Assembly: GCF_001949145.1 (NCBI RefSeq)
Contig: NW_019091539.1
Location: forward strand, 312,432 to 369,584
Reading direction: 5' to 3'
Length of the DNA: 57,153 nt
DNA from: Acanthaster planci
Lineage: Eukaryota > Echinodermata > Asteroidea > Valvatida > Acanthasteridae
Position numbers and translations under genes: made by a program. Below, one piece after another: positions 46,405 to 57,153 of the stretch. The notes under the pieces are model-generated. The model saw only the letters and a list, made by a program, of their open reading frames with translations. It did not search any database and was not told the DNA's origin. The stretch's first letter is position 1; the number at the start of each line of letters is the position of its first letter.

Positions 46405-49400
46405 CTAAAAAGAGAATGAAACTAGAATAAAATGCTTGCTTTATATACAAAACATGTGGGGTGAGGTGTTGAAGATTTTACACTCAAAGGAAACCGTATT
46501 CATAGAGAGTGAATTTTATTTGGTGCTTACACATTTGGCGTTAGTAACTTGTAATTTATGTACCTGCCATTGTGGGATATGCCTAGATAATGCAGGACAT
46601 CATAGTTGATCATAATTACGTACATGTATGGTGCATAGGGACATACACGTATCAGCCAACTGGAATATGCATGGAATAGACCTTGAACATTTCATCTGCC
46701 AGTGTCACAATGAAATTACATTAGCATTGGGATGACGTTATCCTATTCTCTGGAGATTTGGAAAAGATTCTGAGAGTTACATTCTACAAAGCTATTTTGG
46801 AAAGAGCACACAAAAATCATGCAAGTTGCATTAGCAGATTGATGAAGAAATTTTTTAGTTAGCCATCTGTACCGGTACACCTAAAAAGCTAAACCAAAAA
46901 TTCATTGCCTTTTGCAAATTGGTTTTGTTTTGTCTTGTAGTCTACAATATAAACTTGGAAAGACTAGGAGCCGGTCTAAAATTTTGCCCAAGCGACCATT
47001 CATTTGCGTGGTAAGATACAGAAAAGTCTTTCTGCGCACATTTGCTGAGGGGTATATGTATCTTGTACCCCATACGGCAATCATACGGCGGGGGATGACA
47101 TCACACACGGCGCAGCACATGTCGCGCATCTCGCCCAATGTGTGTTTCCAGGTCACAACAGCAGCCAGGACGGTCCAACGATGAAAACAACACAAGACGT
47201 CATCCCACGCCACCGAAAACGGTCGAGCCAAGATGTGGAACAAGTGCAGTCATTGGTGGGCTCGACACATGCGCAGTCTGATAAACGCGAACGGCATGAA
47301 CGGAACAGGTGGAAGCGAGAAATTGTTGAGCAAAAATCTCATTTTTTTCCAAAAATACTCCATCTCATGCTCTGAAACTACTATTATCCCCTTCTTAGCT
47401 GGTATGGATCAAGCAGATTTGCTGACAGGGGAAAATAGCTTTTTTAGGGCTGCAAACCATTTCACCACAAAAATTTGATTCCAAAACGCCATAGTGTTAT
47501 GACGCCATGTAAACCTTCTTACCTCGAAGGCACAAAGAGTATCACAAAGTTAGTGACTTCGAGTTCTCAAAGTACCTGTTTACACGGTTTACGTGTAGAC
47601 CAACTTCCCTTTTTCAAAACAGGTAAAGAGCTCCATATATACGGAAAACACTTGATCGTATTGATGCCCCCAATTTAGTATGCGACTTGTCTGAAAAAAG
47701 CTACTGTTGGAAGTAAGACTAAGAGTTGTTTCTTAAATGCTTCAGAATTTTCTTTTGTGGACTTCATCACATTCAGACAGCTGTTATACCATTTCACGGG
47801 AAAATTGGTGCTGTCCCTATATGGAACTCTTTCCCAAAAAAGTTTTCCAAACCTGCCATGCCCGCAAATTCACTTAGGGCCTAGCCATTAAGTAAATTTA
47901 GGGCCAGGCCTATTATTAATTACTTTAGGCTAAATTAATTTAGATCAACTGAATGCCCCTGGTAATAATAAAAACAATGGAACATAATCACCACCCATGA
48001 TCACCCAGTATCAAATTCAATTTAAAAAAATGCCCAAAATTCATAGGCCTACTGGAAAAATTGTTACATGTACAGCCTGACTCCACTTCAGCAGTTGTGT
48101 ACATGTACAAAGCCTATGGGGAGTGAAGAGAATTTTCTGTTTCCCAACAACATCGGTAAATGTTTCTCAGTCCAGGATTTGTGTCTTTCCAGCAATAATG
48201 ACTGAGGAAAGTGGAGTTAGGATGTAACATTTTTTCCTACATACTTATGAAGACGATAAAAGAATCAACGATTTACCTTTCACAATATACATGTACATTA
48301 CTGTAGCATCGTTCTGCGGCCAAACAACATCTACATGCACCGCACTGACTCGCGTTAGTTGTTTAAATTTTCTGTCAGGTCAGTCGCTTGACGATGTCGC
48401 TTTGGTACATGGTGTCGGTATGCATCAATGGTACCCGTTTTTATCTCGTTTGTATCGCAGGTATACCAGTTCCAATCAATAAACCGCCTGTTTGTGTTCA
48501 TTTCGCGGTTCGATCCCCCAACCGTGGTCCGTGCCCCAACAAAGCCAGATTTGGGGTTTTCGGTAGCCTGCTCGAATTAATCATCTACGGCCGAAGTTGC
48601 ACGTAAGTCAACGGGACATGCACAAGCCTCTAGCTAGAGGCTTACATAAATGCCCGTTATTTCAGCCGTAGCTAAGTTTTTTCGGACACGGCCAAAGCTA
48701 GCACAACGCATTAATAGAGGGCGCAACCCTGCCAAGACTATAGTGGACATAACGTTGCAGACCAGCTGCCAAAGTGATAACTACTCGTACTTCAAAAAAC
48801 AAGAAAAATGCTTAGTTTTGCAGGTGTTCAAGACACACATCAAATTAAAACTCATTTACTCATCTTTCGTGTTCTTTTAAATTTTTATTAGCTTAACCAA
48901 TGACTTCTGAAAATATTTTTGGCCGGAGATTTTGAAAAAAAGGGCTACACTCCAATGCAAAATAGAGCAGGGTCACAAAAACCGTCTCAGAATCACAAAC
49001 AAAACAGCAAACCATCCTGTTTGCATATGACTACCACGGGCAGCAACACCCAGGGTCACAGGGGATGATGGCACATCTCCAATATTGCCCCACTAATCTT
49101 AATACAATTTTCCCTCATGGACACGGATTGCATAACAAGAAACTGACTCACTAAACAACAGTGCCTTTTGTTTCCATTTCTGTTTTCCACAAACACAATT
49201 ATCTTGAAGCTCACAAGCACTCTAATGAGACTGGATATTTTGAATAAATGTTCATTGAAACTTTTTCAAATTTGGGGCAGATTTTGATCTGAGGAAAAGA
49301 ATCAAAGAATCAAAGTGTCATTCACAACAAAAAATTTACTGCAGACTTTTGGTGAAGTTATGACAACCCAACAGACATACAGCTGGTGAACATTATTAAG

Positions 49401-50380
49401 ACTTAACAAATAATTCTGGAGAAATGTAGATGTCTACACACCAGTCAATTCATATGCCATGACAGTTATACAGCAGCAACTCTGTACCAGAATGTCTCCA
49501 GTGTAAGACTGACCTTCTTTGGAAGCTACAAATGTGTGCATTTGAATTTTTGAGGTTCAGACAATGAAGAAATGAATATTTTAGAGCATTCTATATTTCT
49601 GAAAATTCTATAAATTTTGTTTTAATTACCTAAAAAGTTGGATTCTTTACTTTCAGGAATGTTTTGGACCTTGGAGAATATGAGGAACTTCGGTTAACAA
49701 ACGGGGAAGTGTTGCATGAAAATTGTAACAAACTCTAATCTAAACACTTTCCGCTTAAGATGTTAGTTTGTAAGTAGGCAGCATACAGGGATATCCTCCT
49801 GTGAAACAGTAACTGCTCTGTACAATCCTTGCGTAGCTGAGGGCTGTCCAATATTGTTGCAAAGTGTTTTTCTTAAGGGCCAAGCCCTCAGAGGTTTTTC
49901 AGGAATGTCTTGTGGTCATTTTGACACCAATTTGCAAAAATGGACACACTGTTCTCACGCAATACCCATTTTGCCTAAACAGATTAACAAGAAATGTATG
50001 CCAGCAAATTTGCTATTGAGTACTCAATGCCTACAGACAGACAAGCGTTTGGTCAAGAATTTCAAATGACTGTTAACAAGATGCTATGTTGGACTGAGTT
50101 AAAAGCTTCCCAGTTGTACTGACAATGAGTGCCTTTACAAACAGGCAAAATTTCCGAAAGATCAGGCAATAAAACAACCGGGACCCCCCCAGTTGTGAGA
50201 TGCTTGGCTCTTTTTAGGGTTAAACTAGATTGAAGTCTTCAAATAAACTATGGCATTCGTTTGAGTAGCCTGCAACAGTACTTGTACAATGGAAGACAAA
50301 CTTTTCACGGACTTCTACAGTGTCCTAAACCAGAATACGATGAGACATGGAGAGTGCAGACTTTGAAGAGAACAGGGCTG

Positions 50381-50386
50381 TTTATT
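50381..50386 (-). terminator. Candidate poly(A) signal of GADD45GIP1
   Basis: AATAAA on the minus strand, about 725 nt after the GADD45GIP1 stop. It is the nearest canonical hexamer I noticed; usage is unproven. Confidence 0.3.
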
Positions 50387-50940
50387 AGTAAATGCATTCC
50401 AATAAAATTCTTATTGACCCTATTTCTGAACAATTTCTTCCAATAATTACCTTTTCCCATGGTCGATCTCAGTTTGCCATAAATATTAGTGCGGATAATT
50501 CTAAGCCTGCATCTGAATCTACTGTCTAGAGCTAGGTCTTCGCTCCAATGGAAATGCGTGGAGACGTAGCTCTGGAAGCCCGTTTCGGACACGGCCTTAG
50601 TCTCCATGCTAACCTAAAAGTTTACGAGGTCACAAAATGATACACTCATCAGATTCGTAGATTTTAGTATACTTGGATCTGCTGATGAAAACTCTTATGA
50701 TACGATGCCATCACACCTGTGTGACCACTGCTCTAAGGCCACATCTGAATAACTTAGTTGCTGCTAACAATAAGAGATGAATTCAAAATCAAACCAGGGG
50801 TAATTTGAGGTTTATCTCAAGGTTTTACAAGGTTTAACAGGGTTATGTAGGATACCACAAGGTAAATGCTTGAGTTACTTTTTGTTTTATCTTGCATTTC
50901 ACAAAAAAACAAGTCCATGGCAAATGGTTACAATCACTAA

Positions 50941-51105
50941 GCCAATTGCTCTTCCCGGCAGTGGCCATTTAATTTTGACATGGCCTTATTTCGAGGCGTT
51001 GTCTCATACATCGGTGTGCCACTGCCAATTGCTCTTCCGGCAGTGGCCATTTAATGTTGACATGGCCTTATTTCTAGGCGTTGTCTCATACATCGGTGTG
51101 CCATT
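50941..51105. repeat. 83-bp tandem duplication in the GADD45GIP1 3' UTR
   Basis: GCCAATTGCTCTTCC begins at 50941 and again at 51024, and the two units differ by only a few bases over about 82 bp. The duplication ends five bases from the stop codon at 51110. Confidence 0.92.
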
Positions 51106-51109
51106 GCTG

Positions 51110-51362
51110 CTATACAACTATGCCTTTCTTTTTCAGTTCCTTCTTTTTCTTCTTCTCCTCCTTCTCAATCTCCTGCACCATCTTCTGGAAGCGGGTGCTG
51201 CGAGGGTCAATGGCATATCCCAACTTCTCCTTGGCCTCTTCTAGCAGACGGTTCTTCTTGGCAATCTGCTCCTGGAGCTGGGCCGCCTTCTCTGCCATCT
51301 TCTTCCGGTGCTCAGCAAGCAGCCTGGGCATCTTTGCCATGTTTGCTGCAATCTGTTGTTGT
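51110..51362 (-). CDS. GADD45GIP1: GADD45GIP1 exon 2
   Basis: The acceptor is TTTCTTGATGCAG. The junction codon gives Arg, then QQQIAANMAKMPRLLAEH, the coiled coil, DPRSTRF and the basic C-terminus KKKGIVV with its stop. Confidence 0.91.
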
Positions 51363-52431
51363 CTGCATCAAGAAAGAAAAGTGCAACAGTTCAATTTTGC
51401 TGTTCAACTTTACAGAGAGTGTTATCATTAAATCAACCGAGCCGACAAAAACAGGGAAGAGGAAATGCCATGAAACACTGTGTCACTCATTTTCACAAAA
51501 CTTACTCGAGCTGGCAGAAAATTGTTTTGTTCGAGGGGATGCTTTAAATGTAACATCTTATTGAAAATCTTTATCTTCACTTTAAATATTATGAACTATC
51601 AAATTTGATGTGAAAAAAATACTTTGACTAATAACAACCTTTTGAAGAACATTATGCATAATGCATTTTTCCACAGCAGACATATATTCCACCTTTTTCC
51701 TTCCACCTTTCTTAACTCATTATCAGTACAACAAGCATGCCAAGTTTTGAAGCTATTGCCACTTAAAGTTACACATACAGGTGGGCCATCAATGGAAAAC
51801 GTATTCAGTTTTGGCTAACCCATCTTGCAAAAATAGGCACTGCATGACAGTGGCCCTATTTACATGTACAGCCTGGTCGCCTAGCCCCCTAGCCCATTGT
51901 GTTTTATTCCTCCATGGCTAGCCTAAATTGCTAAACCTACCTCTTCTTTCTTTTTAGCTCAATGACTGTCTTTTCTTCGGCAATTTCCCTCTGCATCTGT
52001 TGCAGCGATGGACACCACTCCTTTTCGTCTCTGATGATATTTTCAAGTTCACTCTGTGTTGGCCACATGATGCTGGGGTCGACACCTGAAGCTCTCCCCT
52101 CCCGTGCATACCGTTTGGCTTGACCTCGCCTTGTCAAGTTCCAGTTTAGTGGTTGCGGCTGTTTGTTGGATAGGCCTAGGCTTTTGTCGGATGGGCCTAG
52201 CCCCACATCATGTATATCGTCGGGCAAACGCGACGAGTCATGTTCATCCTCATTATTTTGTCCGCCACTCACTGCTATCTCTGACTTGAAATTACTACAG
52301 AACCTCACACTATGGATTCTCGAAATGGTTAAGCCAGTCTTCAATGAGTTAATTCTGTGTAATGTCGCAGACGATCGCGTAGATAGAAATAAGGTTTTCA
52401 ACATGTTCAATGTCGAGATGGAGGCCGCCAT
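51110..52431 (-). CDS. GADD45GIP1: Mitochondrial large ribosomal subunit protein mL64 (CRIF1)
   Basis: This is a subunit of the mitochondrial 39S ribosome near the exit tunnel, needed for synthesis and membrane insertion of respiratory-chain proteins; vertebrate forms are also reported in the nucleus. Two exons, 52431-51941 and 51362-51110, join in phase 2 to give 247 residues (human about 222). Residues 1-50 are Ser/Arg/Leu-rich with hardly any acid, as in a mitochondrial targeting sequence. The family core follows: RYAREGRASGVDPSIMWPT (about 108-125), EKEWCPSLQQMQ (136-147), IAANMAKMP (168-176), a long coiled coil, and LGYAIDPRSTRFQKMVQEIE (211-230) ahead of a Lys-rich end. The start ATGGCGGCC is the first in-frame Met and lies in a YY1-type motif. 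The gene looks intact. Confidence 0.92.
51941..52431 (-). CDS. GADD45GIP1: GADD45GIP1 exon 1
   Basis: Encodes the targeting sequence, an acidic linker (about 55-85) and the first conserved half through VIELKRKK. The donor is GAG|GTAGGT. Ends in phase 2. Confidence 0.91.
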
Positions 52432-52434
52432 TTT
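52424..52434 (-). promoter_or_regulatory. YY1-type motif at the GADD45GIP1 start codon
   Basis: AAAATGGCGGC on the minus strand overlaps the initiator ATG. This matches the YY1 consensus often found at transcription starts of animal housekeeping and mitochondrial genes. A TSS close by is inferred. Confidence 0.5.
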
Positions 52435-53878
52435 ATCTTCGATCTTAACATTGAGGGCGCTCTAAATAAAACCATACTAGAGTTTACGATAAAACTCGGG
52501 TAAACTCTGATAAAATTTGGATAATGATAGGCCCCTCCATATGGCTCTTCATGATATGACTGTTTTAGAGGTGAAGATCTTTAGATAAAAATATCATCAG
52601 ACGTCATTTGTTAACTACGGAAGCATATATATGACATGAAAAAAAAGGGCCTGCTATTTTGCCCGGACGAAATACTAATCCCCCCACGCGAAATAGAGGG
52701 CCATTTTTGTTTTAGTCATTTCCTATAGATGCTTCAGTAGTTAACCCACTAACCATTGAAAAAAAAGAAATAATGAGGCAATGAGCTTCAATTGAAGTAT
52801 GGTTTCAGCAGATGCAAAGCTAGTGAGTATTTTTCTTGATTTTTTAAAAAACTATTTATAATTGTCTTTAGCAGTTTATTTACTGGTGCGCAATACTAAG
52901 AAGAGTGCAGCGATTACGATTACCCAATTCAGTCTCGTTTATGTTTATGTTTATTTCTTTGACAATTTCTTAATCATTAGTTATGGCTGATTTTTAAAAT
53001 GCAATCTGTATTAGACTTTTTTTAGGAAGTGGGTTCATACACATGTGTATAGACCTATGTTTCTAAATTTTGATCAGTCAGGGTTGTATCTCATTGTTAA
53101 AGGGGGGACACGTCTTGTAGATGTCACTGGGAATTCAATTTAGGGTTTGACCTGAGATTTTATGCGTGGAAACATTTAGTGTTTTTAGAATTTTACTGTA
53201 ATTAGTGTATTTTGGTGTAATTAGCGCAGTGTACATATATCCTATTACTAAATGAGGAATAAGTTTATTATTTATACTTGTGTTAGTTATTTTTTATGTC
53301 TCGATATTACATGTTAATTATTTGTATAAGCAACTGATAACTAGCGTCCTGTTGTTCCCATTAATGTCCATATGTTATTTATTTTCTTTTTCTGATGATA
53401 GCAACTTAGGAGAGCCTCACGATAGTGATTAAGTTCGCTTCTTCTCGCCCCTTGTTGATACGTGTACCTAAGAAATAATAAATGAAATTAAATTTTAAAT
53501 TTAAGCTATGATTCAAGTTTACTGTCCAAGCTAAAATGCATAGAAATTCAGCCTCCACTAGCATTTCAATTCATTACATCATATAACAAATTATGATACT
53601 TTATACACTGCATCACTTCAACTCACTCAAAATAAATCAATGCACATATATTTGAAAACCATAAAAAATAGTTCTGCTTCCGATTACATGCCGGTCAAAA
53701 GTAGGGTCAGTAGGTCGGGAAAAAACAGTTGGCCGATTTTTTGTGGTGCCGAATCACTGCCAGTTCATTGGGTTATTCAATTATGTAATACATGTATGTT
53801 CCATATTAGCTACCAAAATACTTCAAAAAGTGATAAAACTTGCCTTGATTGTAGAAATATTGACGGTCGAAAAAATAA

Positions 53879-54017
53879 TGGAGAGTCATCAGATCGTGCA
53901 CAATGCTCACCACGACGGGATGTCCGCAGATCGCGTGGTTAGCGTGCGTGATGGGTCCGTTGAGCGGACGATGAACCCCGTGTTCCGGCAGGAAATATTG
54001 TGGAAACGCGCTCGCTG
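53879..54017 (+). CDS. Possible coding exon, unknown product
   Basis: A CpG-rich patch in AT-rich surroundings opens with ATG (MESHQIVHNAHHDGM) and runs through RTMNPVFRQEILWKRAR to a good donor (GTAAGT) near 54018. I recognise no family. It could be the first exon of a plus-strand gene, or chance. Confidence 0.2.
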
Positions 54018-54234
54018 TAAGTACAAGCGATACAACCTCAAATTAAATTCACGAACACAGAAAATACATACGTTGTCAAGAAGACCGCATTACTTTAATT
54101 TTAACAAGAAATTCGTAAACCAGCAAAGAACAGAATAAAAAGCCCACACCATATCACTGAGACGAATGGACAGCTATTTAAACATTACTTAACAATCAAT
54201 AATTACTTGTTCGCAGACATATTAAACGGCGGAA

Positions 54235-54266
54235 TTACATTTGGAACGAGCGCGTTCCAAATGTAA
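54235..54266. repeat. Perfect 14-bp inverted repeat, 4-nt loop
   Basis: TTACATTTGGAACG and CGTTCCAAATGTAA flank AGCG. The stem is exact. No gene is close enough to assign it a role. Confidence 0.85.
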
Positions 54267-54871
54267 CTGCATCAACACAAATGTGACGGGACACGGAGAC
54301 GGATACCTCATCAATTAAATTTACCTTTAAAAAGTCGTTGAATGTAGGGCCTACGTTTTATTATTGTGGACTTCCAACAAACACATTGATGGCAGATTTG
54401 TACAGATTATTCGCTGGGCATATTTCATTGGTGTTTCCAACTTCTTGATGTGTTCTCTTAGCAAGTTACCAAAGTTACAGATGAAACAAAAATTGAAAAA
54501 TACTCTGAATACTGAGCTTATAGAAAAGAATCAAAAGCCTGCAAGTTGTAAACATGACATTCCTTTAATTTCCTCAAAAGATATTATCTTCGATTTGTTG
54601 TGCAGTCTTGCAGTTGTTTGTCTGTGCATATAAATTTATTATCAATCACAGTCCCTGTACTTTTAATAGCCAAAGGTTCCTCGACCGCAGTCACAGAAAT
54701 CAAAAATTGAAGTTTCCTTTGCTGGGTTAACACTGAGAAGTGAAAATGATGTTGCTCACAGCAGTTTCAAATTCCTGAAATGCGTTGAAATACTCAAATG
54801 AGTGTTCATGCAAGAAACTACTGTTGACTGTGACATGTTTGATTTTACTGCAGTTACGAATCTTGCTAACA

Positions 54872-55877
54872 AAGTATAAATTTTCAACCTGATTCTGATT
54901 CGTTTTAACGAATCACTAATCCAAAATAACCGTCCGAAATAACGAATTACTAAATTATCCGAAATAGCGACTAATCCGTAATAACGAACTACAAATTCGT
55001 TTTAACGGATTTCTCATTCGAAGTAACGAATTACTCATTCGAAATAATGAATTACTTGAGCCTCCAGATGGAGCTGTTTTGCGTTGGTTCCCATTTAATT
55101 CGAGGCATGCATGCTTCATACGTCTAAGGGTGCACCCCTAAGTTCAATTTTCATAGACACCAATGACATCTTCTTTTATTTCAAAATAATTTTTAAAATA
55201 CATCTGTCACATGTGTCCAAGCTGGACAAGAAAATGATGTTCGACTTATGGTCTTTCATTTCCTGTCAATTTTTAGTGGGTTGACTGATGAATTTTTGAA
55301 ATATTCTCACCCCCAGCGGACCACCCCAAAAAGAAGGAAATTTCACTGCCCGGAAAAAGAAGCCATTTTGACAACGCATCCCTCTGCAAAACGGCTACAT
55401 AGTGCCACTTTCGGACCCGACTGCATCCAAATTGCTCAGAATCAGAAGCCCTGAGTCCGGGCCAGAGGTTCAGTGCCATATTTCTTCAATACGGGCGATT
55501 CACAATAGTGCGCCATCAAGAATTTGCAATGCGTTGGCCAATCGCAAACGCGCGAAATTTGTCCAAACGCGCACTGGGTATAACTTTTATTAATGAGCTC
55601 GGCGGACGTATTTTATGGCCTTTTTGCGTGGTGCAATCGCACACATATTTCTGTGATTTCCATGGCCATGACGCCTAGCTTCTGACATTTCTCTGTTTGA
55701 CGTGGGAAATAAAGAGCGCCATTTAGGGGCTCTGTGGATCAGTGCGTAATTTCGTTATTACCAAAGATAGTAGCGCCGCGACGCTATACTATCTTTGGTT
55801 ATTACGAATTAGTAATTCGTTATTTCGAATAAGTAGTTCATTAAAACGAATTAGTGTCAGGCTAAAAATTTATACTT
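54872..55877. mobile_element. 1-kb element with about 40-bp terminal inverted repeats and internal TTCG repeats
   Basis: The left end reads AAGTATAAATTTTCAACCTG then ATTCTGATTCGTTTTAAC; the right end is a near reverse complement (GTTAAAACGAATTAGTGTCA-type order, ending AATTTATACTT). Both flanks carry many imperfect copies of AATTCGTTATTTCGAATTA. No transposase frame is visible, so it is probably a non-autonomous DNA element of unknown family. Confidence 0.6.
55747..55811. repeat. Internal palindrome with ACCAAAGATAGTA arms
   Basis: ACCAAAGATAGTA..GCG pairs with CGCTATACTATCTTTGGT, and the pairing extends imperfectly outward through TAATTTCGTTATT. It lies just inside the right end of the 1-kb element. 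Confidence 0.8.
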
Positions 55878-56852
55878 CATTGGCACGATTGGGCTTTCGT
55901 AGATTATCGACGTCCTTTGTGTATAAGAACAGAACCGAAGAAATCCCAAAGCCTTGAAGTGCATCTAAACTCAACAACTCTAAGCCCAGATACCCTGTAC
56001 TTTACCTTCTGAGCATTTTACCATGTGTGATCTGTCAGTATGCTGTGGGGTGACAATAAAATTCAGCAAATTACTTAATTGTTTTTTTTCTTTATTTGAA
56101 GCTATGGCGTCAAACGCATTCGAAAAACCAGTAAAACTTATCCGACAAAGGACTTGGTCACATTTATAACTGAGTATAAACATTCTGAAGATAAAAAGCG
56201 AACCATCCTCAACACCTCTTTTCGTTCGGAAACTGCAAACTGTGGTGAATCCAAGAGGCCAATTTGACCGGTTAAAATTTTAATACTTAGTTGCCTTTTT
56301 CCATAGTAAAAATTAATGTTCTTTTGCATCAAATGTTACCATCGCTTATATTTTTCTAACACTGGTTTCATTCCAAAAATATGTCTATGAAGTTGCCATG
56401 GGCCAGCGCAGATATGTTAGCGTCTTGCTAAACCTGCAAAGGCCTAGTGATGTGAACATTGGTATAAAGGACTTTGCCTTATGTTTACAAAATGTCAAGC
56501 GCTCATCAATTGATTGAGTTATAATAGTGAGGGCATACGTCTGACCCCCCGATTTAAACGCACTGTAGTACAACAATCCATGAAAGAAAAACCACAAGCT
56601 TTCTGTGTACGAGTTGTCTAGTTGTGTGGGAACATCGCCAAAAAGTTCAATAACGGCACACCTAGCTTAAATTGGAATCTTTCAACAGTAAGTGCTGCTT
56701 TTGAGTTCAACTTTACCTTTACAGATGAATATATCTACCAAGAGGATTGAATGTTAAACTGTGTTGGACAGTCTCGGTACAAGTAAGTTAATTACCTGGT
56801 TGTCAAGGCCCAATAAAAGAGGGAAAATTGAAAAGACCTCATTATCCTTCTG

Positions 56853-57044
56853 TCAATCATCGTTATATGGGGGACCATCTACAACTCTTGAACCCTGAAA
56901 TTGTAACCGATCAGCACAGCGGTTGTTCATCAATTTAGGCACATCAAACTGTGTACTTGCTGAACTCGATGTAGATGCTGTACGTGAAGATGAAAAAGGA
57001 ATGTTTGTTTGGTCATAGGGCTCAATCCAATACGGTAGGTACAA
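56853..57044 (-). CDS. Possible terminal exon of a gene cut by the right edge
   Basis: The minus-strand frame YLPYWIEPYDQTNIPF, a Ser/Thr run, then FDVPKLMNNRCADRLQFQG and DGPPYNDD ends in TGA. A possible acceptor (CAATTAG) precedes it. Composition looks protein-like, but I recognise no family. Confidence 0.2.
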   Translation of the reverse strand: MYLPYWIEPYDQTNIPFSSSRTASTSSSASTQFDVPKLMNNRCADRLQFQGSRVVDGPPYNDD

Positions 57045-57153
57045 TTTCTAATTGTAAAGCAAAGTTATGGTATCGCTTTATGTTCATGTTCACTTACATG
57101 CTTAATGTGAAGTTAAGGCGTAGTATAGCCACACATAATGGTCGAGTTCGGGC

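Larger units (their letters stand above)
46405..51109. other. Upstream region of the ROCO gene and downstream region of GADD45GIP1
   Basis: The region should contain the ROCO promoter and a non-coding first exon. A CpG-richer patch at about 47040-47310 includes TGACGTC (minus strand) and is the best promoter candidate. No coding exon is supported. The distal end holds the GADD45GIP1 3' UTR. Confidence 0.45.
52435..57153. other. AT-rich right flank with one large repeat element
   Basis: No recognised gene. It contains an inverted-repeat element (54872-55877), a short palindrome (54235-54266) and two weak exon candidates (53879-54017 and 56853-57044). Confidence 0.5.

Noticed and set aside
46902-47243. 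113-codon minus-strand open frame upstream of the ROCO gene
   Set aside because: No family resemblance; the CpG-rich patch is better explained as promoter or 5' non-coding sequence.
48505-48530. B-box-like GGTTCGATCCC suggesting a tRNA gene
   Set aside because: No A box or cloverleaf arms could be paired around it.
1-57153. CRISPR array or bacterial operon
   Set aside because: No regular repeat-spacer series exists and the spliced genes are animal.

Overview
The window is animal nuclear DNA. It is AT-rich, has long GT..AG introns, two assembly gaps (13267-14182 and 32309-32513), abundant small transposon-like repeats and a very frequent ACATGT/TGTACA palindromic motif. Its three recognisable genes are metazoan. 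The domain mix of the largest (Neuralized, Roc-COR GTPase, Death and TIR in one chain) and the repeat style suggest an invertebrate deuterostome, such as an echinoderm, hemichordate or cephalochordate. That placement is inference; the species cannot be fixed from sequence alone.

Layout. (1) 1-2793, plus strand: the last four coding exons of CENPC, the centromere protein, ending in its cupin dimerisation domain; the 5' exons lie left of the window. (2) 2794-9020: CENPC 3' UTR and intergenic DNA, no confident gene. (3) 46404 down to 9021, minus strand: one large gene of 20 coding exons, which I assembled exon by exon. Every junction keeps frame, giving 3855 nt and 1284 residues: Neuralized homology repeat, Roc GTPase with a long charged insert, COR, Cys-rich segment, Death domain, TIR domain, glutamine-rich tail and a C-terminal CaaX box (CVML). 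It looks like a membrane-tethered GTPase-controlled signalling protein of innate-immune or cell-death type. (4) 21345-32817 and 33510-44123: its two giant introns, filled with small DNA transposons. These include a TTAA-flanked piggyBac-like family with one pair in inverted orientation, a pogo/Tc1-type element, a palindromic MITE, a perfect 30-bp hairpin and a decayed THAP-domain fragment. (5) 52431 down to 51110, minus strand: two-exon GADD45GIP1 (mitoribosomal protein mL64/CRIF1), in the same orientation as the large gene. (6) 52.5-57.15 kb: AT-rich DNA with a 1-kb inverted-repeat-bounded element and two weak exon candidates.

CENPC and the large gene converge; GADD45GIP1 lies upstream of the large gene on the same strand. 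Nothing suggests the three work together: they serve kinetochore assembly, probable immune signalling and mitochondrial translation. The main discovery candidate is the NHR-Roc-COR-Death-TIR-CaaX gene.
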